From positions 27,621,815 through 27,685,814 of the forward strand of contig CM053265.1 of NCBI GenBank assembly GCA_028583415.1: a DNA stretch of 64,000 nucleotides. Reading direction: 5' to 3'. A program made the translations under genes and the position numbers. Each line of letters opens with the position of its first letter. The first letter of the stretch is position 1. The stretch comes from Protea cynaroides (taxonomy: Eukaryota > Streptophyta > Magnoliopsida > Proteales > Proteaceae). The notes under the pieces are model-generated. The model did no database searches. It worked only from the letters and a program-made list of their open reading frames with translations, and was not told where the DNA came from. Below are positions 10,621 through 20,660 of the stretch, in pieces.

Positions 10621-11661
10621 TAATCTTTGCCCACGTCACTCAGACAATTGTGTGAACTTCAGGGAGTCAAGGATGGTTTCCTCTGAAGTTTAATTCGGGC
10701 ATGAAGGCCCACTAAAGTCCAAGGTTCAAACTATAAAAAGGGGGGCCGGGGGTGCGAATACCTTTTTTCCATTTTATTATTATTATTGTTATTATCCTTT
10801 TTTTTCTTTTTGATTTTTCATTTTATCTTAAATCCTTTATTTCATGCAATATAAGGGAAGAGAGAGAATAACGCCAAGGAGGTTTTTCTCTTGTTTCATT
10901 TCTTTCATTTTGATTTCAATTAGGGAATAGAGAGTTGAGTGAGTTAGGTTCAGAAGTTTTTCTTCTTCCTCAGCCCGTACCTTCTCTGTCGTCGCCATCA
11001 CCTCTAGCGTATTCTCCATCATCGCCATCACCTCCGGCGTAGTCTCCATCGTCGCCATCACTTCCAGCATATTCTCTATTGTCCTCGTCGTCGCCAATAC
11101 CTTTACGGTAAGAAATCCCACTCCCTTTTTACTCCATCCCTCCGTCCTCCCTATTCATCAATTTCTCTGTTTATCCTCTCCCATCCTATCTCACCATGAC
11201 CCCCGATTTCCCCCTTTTCATCTCACTGCAACCCTCGTTTTCTCTCTCTCTCTCTCTCTCTCTCATTTGATCTTACGCAACCCTCTATTATCCCTCTTTC
11301 ATTTTATCTCACTGCTAACCCTCGTTTTCTCTCTCTCATTCCATCTCGTCGTAACCCTCCATTTCCTCCTCTTCTCTTTGCCACCACTTCCAGTCTTCCA
11401 TCACCTGTGGGTTTTTTTTTTACCAACAACATCAACCGTTCATTGTTTTTGGGTCCCTTGGAGCTTCCACAGACAGCCACCGGTGACACAAAGATGCTTC
11501 TTATGCTATCCCAAATGAGTTCGTTTGAGATACTTTAATCGCATCATCCCCAGAATTCAGGTATTTCCTATCCTACTGCCTGTTTGTTTTCGGTTTTGTA
11601 CTTTGATATCTCATTTCATCTATGATATTCTCATATTCAGTTAATAATTCTTTAGAATCAA
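10621..11661. other. Unassigned promoter-like region
   Basis: It does not match the neighbouring LTRs. A TATA-like CTATAAAAAG at 10731-10740 is followed by a long CT-rich leader (CT microsatellite at about 11241-11264) and a good splice-donor match CAG|GTATTT at 11560/11561. This could be the 5' end of a solo LTR from another family or of a host transcription unit broken by Tat-2. No open frame stands out: the minus-strand frame at 10837-11121 only reads through a 30-bp repeat. Confidence 0.3.
10994..11083 (+). repeat. 30-bp tandem repeat, 3 copies
   Basis: Three units of GCCATCACCTC-like sequence start at 10994, 11024 and 11054. They encode a 10-residue repeat on the minus strand because 30 is a multiple of three, which explains the open frame there. 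Confidence 0.8.
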
Positions 11662-12526
11662 TGTTACTTGATAAAGGAAGAATACTGCCAGACCAATCGT
11701 ACCAGCCCACATGGATGAATTAGCATCTGTAGTGGGGCCATCCACATGGTGACCATTGAGAGGAAACATGTGGCCACCAAAAAGAGGATCCGTCAACCAT
11801 TGCGGTGCTGTCATGGGGGCCAATAGGAGTGGGCCGCCGACCCTCGAACCAATAAGCAATAGGTACGTGTCTTTACCTAATTGGTAAGAGGATCGGTCAG
11901 AAGAAATGAGTATAAGGAAGATTGGAAGTTGGGCAATTATCAATAAATCTATCGGGTCATTCGATTGCCCGTATCCTTGACATGGAAAAGCTGATTACAT
12001 TAAAAAAAATGGTGGCTACAACAGAAGGATATAATAGGGATTAGCTTGGATCCCATTGGACCAAAACTCGCTAATAGCCTTTGTGCCTAAGGCATAGCCC
12101 AGAGTAGCTCGTCTACCGACCTCCTCGACTTTACAAGCCGACTTGTCCAGCCAATTACATCCAAACACATGAATTTCTCAAAAGCTGAATACGATCTCTA
12201 GCCCAAGAATGTAGAAGAAGGGCTATGCTTAGCTCTATTCCATTGCTATAAATAAAAGGGATGAAGAAGAAGAAAGATACAATCAAATTATCTGCCTTTG
12301 AACTCACACTCATTCTCTATACTGTTACTATTCTCACAACAAAACACTTTGACCTTACTCTATTAGGAATTCAGAAATTATCTCTGGATTCCATCTGTTT
12401 GTCCTGGTCCTATACTGACTTAAGCATCGGAGTGGTCACGAGGTTAAACCTGACCATCTCACTGCATGCCCTTGATCTCCTGTTATAGGTGTCATCATCC
12501 TAGGCATCGGGCAAAATCCAACGACA
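11662..12526 (+). repeat. 5' LTR of Tat-2 (start tentative)
   Basis: The right end is fairly firm: CCAACGACA at 12526 sits just before a Tat-type primer site. The TATA box CTATAAATAAAAG is at about 12246-12256, and the R/U5 part contains TTAAGCATCGGAGTGG, parallel to the Tat-1 LTR. The start at TGTTACTTG is chosen only because it is a TG at a plausible distance (865 bp). The partner 3' LTR was not found in the window, so it cannot be confirmed. Confidence 0.5.
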
Positions 12527-12531
12527 ATAGA

Positions 12532-12551
12532 TTGACGCCCACCATGGGGCC
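12532..12551 (+). promoter_or_regulatory. Primer binding site of Tat-2
   Basis: TTGACGCCCACCATGGGGCC resembles the TTGGCGCCCACCGTGGGGC primer sites I know from plant Tat elements, with two G-to-A changes. It lies five bases after the LTR end and precedes the gag-like region. Confidence 0.65.
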
Positions 12552-12649
12552 TAAAGTGCTTTTGTTTTAACATATTCTCTCTGTTCCTTCCTAAACCTAT
12601 TTTGTAACAGATTTACCTTCCCACAAAACTAGCTTGAAATCCAGTTTCT

Positions 12650-14795
12650 ATGGCTCTATCCAAAAGAATTGAAAGTTCCAATAATCTTAAGAGGCACAAA
12701 TTGCAATACTCCTCAAGAGCAAGTAGACATTCCAGACGGAATGGAGGATCATTTCCCTGATCTCAATGTGACGGAGGAGGGAGGAGGAGAATGCAACCCC
12801 CTCTTCAGTTCATGACAAGGGAGCAATTCGATACCTTGGCACAACAGCTAGCTACGCTGACGGAGTTACTACAATAGCGGCAACTTGTTGCACCTATCAC
12901 ACCATCTGTGGACATTAGAGAAGTTCCTAATCAGTCCCAGTGCTCTAAACAGAGAGCTGCCCCAATAGCCTCCAGCTACTCATATCTTCTAGCGAGCTCT
13001 CACCATAGAAGGGCTTAGGGAGGGCATCACCCAAATGTGAACCAAGGTCATCCTCATAGGGAAGCTCCTACGGAGGTGATCTTTAGCAGTCATATGTCGA
13101 TCCAAGAATGTCAGTGGGTTTCGATGCATGATCGCATCGGATCTCACAACACTGAAGTTGATAATGATGCCTAAAGGCAAGTAGATGCTGCTCGATAAGA
13201 AAGAGATGATATCCAAGCTCAGATAGATGCAACTCGGCCAGAAAGAATTGTTATCCCTTAACCACTAGTTCCTGCTAATCTCGCTCCACACAACAAGCCG
13301 ACCCTTCTGGAGTAGCAGATGAAGGATCTACTGACCTGCATGTAGCAAATCGAGAAGGGTGCCGACGTAGCTACTCGTCATGACTATAGCATGGAGTCAG
13401 TTCTATCTGATGAGACATGCAAAATCCAATGCCAAAAAATTATTCAATTCCAAATGTAGGCCTCTATGATGGAAAGACTAATTCTGAGAAGCACCTCGAC
13501 AACTATAAAGCTGGAATGTTGCTCTATGGGTACCATGACACTTTATGCTACCAAGCCTTCCTATCCACATTGAGGGAAGCCGAGAGGACATGGTTCAATA
13601 ATCTCCCACTAAATTTGGTGGAATCTTCAAAGACCTGAGTAGTTACTTCCTTTCACACTTCCAAGGAAGCAGAACACAGAAGAAGACTTTGTTTTACCTC
13701 ATGGTTGTTAAGCAACAAGAGAACAAATCTATCTAAGCCTTCATCACAAGGTTCAATGCTATTGTTGTGGAGATAAAGAATCTCTAACCTGAAGTCATTG
13801 TAGCTACCTTATCAATTATTGTCAAAGAAAGGGAGTTAGTTTTCTCTCTTAATAAGAAACCACCTTGCACCCATGCTGAAATCTTGAGTTGATGCGAGTG
13901 ATGTGCCGTAGGATTTGAGGTTGTAGCCTTTATCAACAATGAGACTACCAATAGCTCGGCTGGCACTGAAAAAAGTGGTCAGAGAAATTTGACAAGACCC
14001 TCAAGGAGGGTGAACCTAGTAAGAAAGCAAAGCTCGAAAAGGATACGTATCCCGACAAGCCTGCATACCAGGTTCTTAAGTACACTCCTCTCACAAACCA
14101 TGATTGAGATTATAAACATCAAAAGAGGTGATCCGCTAATGGTTCCCACACCACTAATGATGGCTAGGTCCAATGAGGAAAATCCTCGACTCTAGTGTGA
14201 GCACCACAGGGACCACGATTATGACACCAACTCATGCTGACACCTCAGGGGGTTGGTGGAGGACCTAGTCCAATATGGCTATTAGACCGAATTTGTCAAA
14301 CAAGGTGCCCCTCCGCTTGTTCGAGTGGCTCCCTGTAACCCTGCCTAAGCCAATGGCCAAGCCGAGGTTGTGAGGAACAATGCCCCTAATAGAAGAGGCT
14401 AGAGAGGACGATCCCCTATCAAGGACAATATGGGGTTAATCAATATATCCCTATGGGAAGGTACGGACCACCTGGGGATAAAATGTCAAGAGGTGGTCCC
14501 TCGGAGACAACTGTGTCAGAGCTCTCCGAGGGAATCGCTAGGAAGAGCTGGACCTGAGCAGGACCTCGGCTTGGAGGATGACCAATATATTTGCCATAAC
14601 TTTAGCGATTGTCTCACTGTGATAGTATGGCCCGAGCATATGAGGTGAAAGGTCTTGCCAATTGTAGCTGGAGAACCGATGGAGGAGTCATTTGAGGCCA
14701 TTCTGAATGCCTTAGTTAGAGGTCAAGATGAGGAAATTATGGGGATTCCATTCAAGAAACTTTGTAATGAAAGCTACATCTGCTTCAAGGATGAC
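12650..14795 (+). pseudogene. Tat-2 gag remnant
   Basis: The candidate start is ATG at 12650-12652 (MALSKRIESSNN). The best preserved part, at about 13405-13637, reads MQNPMPKNYSIPNVGLYDGK and then AFLSTLREAERTWFNNLPL, which is the capsid-type core of Tat gag proteins (LYDG...HL..YKA...AF...L...A..WF..L). Reading continues in other frames through LSSYFLSHFQGSRTQKK and FITRFNAIVVEI. Many stops and shifts occur. The 3' end is at the Tekay-B insertion; the protease part resumes after 37096. It would have formed virus-like particles in an intact element but is non-functional here. Confidence 0.7.
14791..14795 (+). other. Left target-site duplication of Tekay-B (ATGAC)
   Basis: ATGAC directly precedes the LTR start TGTCACATC. 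The same five bases follow the other end at 37092-37096. This shows that the LTRs at 14796-16978 and 34923-37091 belong to a single insertion. Confidence 0.9.
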
Positions 14796-16978
14796 TGTCA
14801 CATCCCAATTCTGGCTAAACCAGAAGTGTGAGTGAACCGCCACTGAACCAATAGTTCACACCAGGATCTTGATAAAACTATATCCACTTATACAAACCAT
14901 TGCACATAACCATAATCAGAATACGATTAAATACAACGGAAGTCTTAAATTAAATGAACTGAGTTCTACATTGTAAATATAATAACCAATTATTCTCCAC
15001 ACCAAAACGTAAATAGAACATCTTTACATTGTTTAAAAAAATCCAACTCAATTAAATAAAATAAACAAATCATCCATATCCTAGAGGTGCACGCAGAAAG
15101 GGCACTTGCATGAAACGTCATGCTCGTCCTCCCCTGCTTGCACTTCCAATGTAGCAACACCCCCATATACTGGAGCATCCACGTAGTCCTCCACAGTGTA
15201 TCCTACATCAACATCTAAAAACATGTATATATACAAGGGTGAGCTCACAACTTAGCTCAGTAAGAAAATCAGACAATGCAACACATATCATGCATGTATA
15301 ACATTCACATTATGGTCTGGTTTTAAGTTTGCAATGTGCTATAGAAAGGATTGGCGGCCACTGCACCTTTATACACGAGTGTGTGAATCTGCCCAATGGA
15401 TCAAACACCATTGTCGTTCCACATGCACCCACCATGAAATAGAGATAGAGCTAAAGTGTTCGGATCACACACCGCCAACAATTCCCCTGATGCCCTACCC
15501 ATACCAACACGTAAGCCCCTATTGGCAAGGGCTTGCGAACTGGGCTCACAATTAACCAATCCTAAATGTCATCACAGTAGGCCCTATCCCAGCACAGCTT
15601 CCTACAACATAGAGATAGGGCTCAAGTCTAGTGGCCAGGCCGGAGACCACAGTGCCACTTCCTTCCCCTGATACCCTACCCGCACCAAGCATGCTAAGAC
15701 AGAAGCGATACGAAAAGGTATTAGTGTGAGGAATGATCCTAGACCCTAGGCCCTTCCCATTCTACACACCAACGAAAATAATCACATGCCTAACAATCAT
15801 ATCCCAGCATAGTGAGTATGCATGAACAATATAATAACTGAAAGTAAAGATGACATGTGAGTATGCACAACACCAATCCACATAATCATAATTATTAATA
15901 ACGTTTTACTGTTATTAAGTTATTAGGGTTTAGGTCCAATTCCCTTACCTGACGATTGATTGCTAGCTTATTTTGTGTCACAGCTTCTAATCTTGCTATC
16001 ACAGGGTCCTACACGATGTTAAGGTTTAATTAAAATTAGTTCTTTAGGGTTTACATTGGTTGGCAACCAACTAGGTCAAAAACACTCCTCACAGTGCATA
16101 CTGGTCGCAGGTACCGATCGCAGCATTGTGGGGAAAGGTGCGACTGGTATGATCGACCGGTCCTCTAATGACCAGCTCCCGAGAGGTACCGATCGCAGTA
16201 CCGATCGCACATGGTGCAACCGGTATAGTCGACCAGTATGCCTTCGGAAGACCACCATTTTGGTATTTACCTTCCGTCGGTCACCCATTACGGTTGTTAG
16301 GGTTTCTCTTATGCATTCTAGGACTGAGCAATGAGTTAGGGTTGTCTTATGTTCCATTCAAGTCCTAGTTCCTATGATTTATTCGCCTAGAAATCGAATT
16401 TAGGGTTTGAAGAACAATTAGGGTTTAACGGAAAAATAAGGGTTTTAGATCAATACCTAGCCTTAGAAGGTATTGATCAGTCATGATCAATCATCTATAA
16501 TGCTTAACTTAGAGAGGAGTTCAAGCACTTACCATTGGTTCACAACTATGGCGTTCTTCGTCCAACGGCAGCTCCACTTCCACCTTTCTTTGCTCTTTCT
16601 CCTCTTCAGATCTCTTTTTCCTCTCTAGGGTTTGTGAGGATCAATCAAAGTGTTTTAAGGAGGTTTAAGGGTCCTTAAATAGACTAGGATAGAGTTTAAT
16701 AAGTTTCCCTACGTTAGGAAAGTCTCTAGGCTCGAGATTTGGCAAGCGAGACCCACAAAGATCTATTTTCGGATCTAACTAGTCTGCCCGAGCAGACATA
16801 CCGATCGACCGGTATATAGACCGGTATGATGAGACCAGTATGACAATTTTTATCAATTTTGATCTGTTTTCATTCTTGATTGTCACCCGCTCGTCTCGTC
16901 TGGCCCGGTGATGATTGAAAGACCTATTACGACATGAATTAAAGGTTTATATCGGGTTCATGGAGTGCGGGTCTTACA
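14796..16978 (-). repeat. 3' LTR of Tekay-B
   Basis: TGTCACATCCC...GGGTCTTACA, about 2183 bp. On the minus strand: a U3 of about 300 bp rich in ACCGGTATGGTCGACC-type motifs, TATTTAAGGACC around 16671-16684, donor G|GTAAGTG at 16532, GGTCGACC/CGATCG clusters at about 16080-16240, acceptor at 15204-15203, the conserved peptide frame, and an end near the primer-site side. It is highly similar to the right LTR over its whole length. Confidence 0.85.
15081..15224 (-). CDS. Conserved LTR peptide, Tekay-B left copy
   Basis: A 47-residue frame starts MFLDVDVGYTVEDYVDAP and ends EDEHDVSCKCPFCVHL before TAG at 15081-15083. The C-terminus has a CxCxxC motif. It aligns with the frames in Tekay-C, LTR-D and LTR-F LTRs. 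Against Tekay-C, the shared GYTVEDY stretch differs at the third base of six of seven codons without amino-acid change, a sign of past selection on protein. A splice acceptor (GATGTAG|GA) would start the exon at 15202, so the ATG at 15224 might be intronic. Function unknown; a metal-binding micro-protein is one possibility. Confidence 0.5.
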   Translation of the reverse strand: MFLDVDVGYTVEDYVDAPVYGGVATLEVQAGEDEHDVSCKCPFCVHL

Positions 16979-17060
16979 ACTCCCCCACCCTAAAAAGAAA
17001 TTTCGTCCCCAAAATTTGCATGTCGGTCTCACAACTCCCTCACCCTTAAAAAAAATTTTG
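16979..17060 (-). promoter_or_regulatory. Doubled polypurine-tract module of Tekay-B
   Basis: On the minus strand, AATTTTGAGGCC.AAATTTT, AAGGGTGAGGGAGTTGTGAG, ACCGACATGC and then a second AATTTTGGGGACGAAATTTC and AGGGTGGGGGAGT run up to the LTR start TGTAAGACCC. It matches the doubled module of Tekay-A. Confidence 0.65.
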
Positions 17061-17733
17061 GCCTCGAAATTTGCACATACCTTGTTCATTGAAAAGGTTA
17101 GGATACTCCTTTCGCATTGCGTTCTCCTCCTCCTAAGTGATTTCTTCTACATCTTGGCTTTTCCAATGCACTTTCACATAATAAATATCTTTGCTTCGGA
17201 GGTGTTGTACCTTTCGACTTGTGAGCATCACAGGTACCACTTCAAATGTCAAGTCCTCTGTCAAGTCTGGTGGTGGGTCTACTGTCAAGATGTGCGATGG
17301 ATCCCTGACATACTTCTTCAATAAATAAACATGGAACACATCATAAACGCTTGGCATGGATGGTGGTAGAGCCAGTTGATATGCCACATTACCGCATCTG
17401 GTCAATATATCGTATGGTCCACGTATCTGGGGCATAGCTTCCCTTTTTACCTAACCATTTCAGACCTCGCACAGGTAATATCTTTAAGAATACCTTGTCA
17501 CCCACTGCAAACTCTATATCTCGACGTTGATTATCTGCGTAGTGCTTTTGTTGAACTTGAGTTGTCTTCACTCTTTCCTTAATTTGATCAATCGCTCGAT
17601 AAGTTTCTTCTACGAACTCCGGTCCTACAATCCTTCTGTCTCCCACCACTTTCCATAATAGAGGTGTACGACATTTCTTCCCATAGAGTGCCTCATATGG
17701 AGCCATCTGGATCGTAGCCTTGTAACTATTATA
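17061..17733 (-). pseudogene. Tekay-B integrase C-terminus and chromodomain remnant
   Basis: The minus-strand frame 17745-17389 reads NSYKATIQMAPYEALYGKKC, GPEFVEETYRAIDQIKERVK and DNQRRDIEFAVGDKVFLKI. The frame then shifts to 17435-17133 with RGPYDILTRCGNVAYQLALP, VFHVYLLKKYVRDPSH and the chromodomain-like RKVQHLRSKDIYYVKVHW. Upstream pol is cut off at about 17733, where Ogre-1 LTR sequence begins. The intact family protein would carry the DDE core just beyond this break. Confidence 0.8.
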
Positions 17734-19209
17734 AACTACATCCACACATCAAACATAATCGGGTTAAATTAAACTTGAACCAGAGTATGCTAAAAATCAG
17801 GTTTCAAGGGAATGCATACCTGGTTTGGCTATTATGTTGAACACCAAGAGCTCACCGGCTGCTTTCAATACCATGGGTAAGATAGAAGCACTCACCATTT
17901 GCTTAGTGATTTCTTCAAAATCACCTCTATAAACAGCATCTCCTAACTGCGACTCCAAAGTGCAAACAGTCCGCTCCTGCTCCCGATTTTTTCCCTTGAT
18001 GTTTTTGCACAGCAGCCACATTCCTCTCTTCTCTCATTATTCTTCTTTCCTGCTCCGTTTTCTTATTGTACATTTCTCCTTTCTGTTCTGAAAGCACTTC
18101 TCCGGCATTTCTTGCTTATCTACCTCAATTTCTTCTTTTCCATTTGAGGCGTTATAATGGAAAACTCAACAATCGCTCAAAATATAATTTGTAGAACTGC
18201 TTGGAAAAACCTTACCAAATTCAATTGGATAGTTGCTCAGAGACGATTGTAGAGATGCTTGGAAAACTCTCCGACACAAATCGAACATATTCCTAGTCTT
18301 ACTCTCACTTCTACGCTTGGGCAGTCCGATTCTCTACATGAAGCCATTTTCGATGCCCTTCAAGTTGCAGCCTCTAATCCTCTTCGAAAGATCGCAGACA
18401 GAGAACACACATTGAAGAAACCCACTTCTCTGATTTTTTCTCTCTTCCGAATTTTCTCCTGCTTCTTTCTCTCTCAATTCTTAGCCGACACCCTTCTCTT
18501 TCCCACAGCAGCCAACCTTCTATCGAAACTGGAATCTCCCTCTTCTCCTTGCTTCCCTTTTCTCCTTGCTGCTATTCATTCCCTCGCTCAATTTCTCAGC
18601 AATCGTCCATTCCTTTCATTTGCAGCAGCCTTTCTCTAACCCCCTCTTTCTCTCTTACTCCATTTCTCTCCTAGCCCCTTGCTGCCGCCTTCCCTTTTTT
18701 CCTCTCCTCTCAATCACGAACCCTCTTTGTTTGTGATTTTCTAGGGTTTTTCTAACCCCTAATCCAAAGGCCAAGATGCCTCCCACTTGATCTCCTTTCT
18801 AGATAACCGAACCTAACTAATATAATAAAATAAATAAAAAAACTATTACACAATCAATATCCTAAGCCCAAACCCAAGCCCATTAGCCTATATCTTATTA
18901 ACACCTAATCTAAACCCAGCCCAAAACCATTGTTTTAATGAAGCCCATTAATAAAGTAAGCCCATAAAAATACAAAAAAAACCCAACATAATCCAAATAG
19001 ACTCCAAATTCCCAGTTAGACTATCCTAAACCCAAACTCACTCATTTTTTTTTTTTTTTTGTAATTTTATAATTTTTTCTTCTTTTTAATGATTTCTATT
19101 TTTTTTTTATATTTTTTCAAAATAACCTAAAAATATAAGAAATTATAATATGACCAAAAATAAAAAAAAATGTCCTCAATTAGAAATGGGCCAAAATCAG
19201 GGTCTTACA
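17734..19209 (-). repeat. 3' LTR of Ogre-1, truncated
   Basis: Matches 27820-29282 nearly base for base, starting at AACTACATCC and ending GGGTCTTACA. In element orientation it begins TGTAAGACCC at 19209 and breaks off at 17734 instead of continuing to a TCCTCACA end. Both copies contain a 126-codon plus-strand frame (18259-18639, 28345-28725). Its preservation simply follows LTR identity. Confidence 0.8.
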
Positions 19210-19228
19210 AAATGACCCTCTTCGGCCG
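19210..19228 (-). promoter_or_regulatory. Polypurine tract of Ogre-1
   Basis: The minus strand reads CGGCCGAAGAGGGTCATTT directly before TGTAAGACCC. The Ogre-2 equivalent is CGGCCGAAGAGGGGCATC, so the two elements share this signal over about 16 bases. Confidence 0.75.
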
Positions 19229-19319
19229 AAATTCAAAGTGAATGAGGACGAAGAAAAGAAAAGACCGCATTTTGGTCCATGGACAATTACACAAAATGAA
19301 AAGATGGGGAAATAGAACA

Positions 19320-20660
19320 TTCTGACTAGATGTTCCGTCGGAAGAGATCAACGTACCTGACTAGGCGCTGACGAGGAAAAAGGAATTTAATCGGAGTGCT
19401 TGACTAAGCATTCTAACGAGAAACAAAACATTCTGACTAGATGTTCCGTCAAGGAATCAGCATACCTGACTAGGCGCTGACGAGGAAAAATGAATCTAAT
19501 CGGATCACTTGACTAAACGTTCCGACGAAGAAAGGAGCAAAAATGGAGTGCTTGACTAAGCATTCCGACGAGAAACAGAACATTCTGACTAGATGTTCCG
19601 TCAAAGAATCAGCATACCTGACTAGGCGCTGACGAGAGAAAGATCAGATTAGAGCGCTTGACTAAGCGTTCTAATAGAAATCAAAACATCTGACTAGACA
19701 TTTTGACAAGCTCGAATCACCCGCCAAGGTGTTCGAGAAGAACGACCAGATCACCCGCCAAGGTGTCTGACGACAACTAATCAAAACACCTGCCAAGGCG
19801 TCTGACGAACACAATCGGATCACTTGACTAAGTATTCTGACGGTAAAAATAGAAATCAGAATCACCCCTCAAGGTATCTAACAAACACAATCGGAACACT
19901 TGACTAAGTGTCCCGACGGTAAATAAAAAAATCAGAATCACCCCTCAAGGTATCTGACAAACGCAATCAGAGCACTTGACTAAGTGTCCCGACGGTAAAT
20001 AGAAATCAGAATCATCCCTCAAGGTATCTAACAAACACAATCGGAGCACTTGACTAAATGTCCCGACGGTAAATAAAGAATCAGAATCACCCCTCAAGGT
20101 ATCTGACAAACACAATCGGAGCACTTGACTAAATGTCCCGACGGTAAATAAAGAATCAAAATCACCCCTCAAGGTATCTGACAAACACAATCGGAGCACT
20201 TGACTAAATATCCCGACGGTAAATAAAGAATCAAAATCACCCCTCAAGGTATCTGACAAACACAATCGGAGCACTTGACTAAATGTCCCGACGGTAAATA
20301 AAAAATCAGAATCACCCCTCAAGGTATTTGACAAACACAATCGGAGCACTTGACTAAATGTCCCGACGGTAAATAAAGAATCAGAATCACCCCTCAAGGT
20401 ATCTGACAAACACAATCGAAAACACTCGACTAAAAGCACCGACGGTAAACAGATATCAGAATCACCCCTCAAGGTATCTGACAAACACATCGACTGACAC
20501 AATCGGAACACTTGACTAAGTGCACCGACGGTAAACAGTGATCAGAATCACCTCTCAAGGTATCTGACGAACACAAAGACAAACACAATCGGAACACTCG
20601 ACTAAGTGCACCGATGGTAAACAGAGATCAAAACACCCCTCAAGGTATCTGAAAAACACA
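19320..20660 (-). repeat. 75-bp tandem array with related diverged units
   Basis: From about 19855 to 20650 units repeat every 75 bp (CCCCTCAAGGTATCTGACAA anchors at 20090, 20165 and 20240), roughly ten copies. From 19320 to 19850 older, mixed units with CTGACTAGGCGCTGACGAGG alternate irregularly. Because 75 is a multiple of three, the minus strand keeps a 188-codon frame with a 25-residue repeat (SQVLRLCLSDTLRGD). The array lies just upstream of the 3' LTR, like the arrays of Tat-1 and Ogre-2. No protein function is inferred. Confidence 0.9.

Noticed and set aside
16056..16368. Overlapping frames on both strands in the Tekay-B LTR (also 36178-36518)
   Set aside because: They lie in the palindromic GGTCGACC motif cluster, differ between the two LTRs and show no third-position pattern.
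18259..18639. 126-codon frame present in both Ogre-1 LTR copies (also 28345-28725)
   Set aside because: Its conservation follows from LTR identity. It is antisense to the element, Phe/Ser/Leu-rich from a CT-rich strand, and the differences are not biased to synonymous sites.
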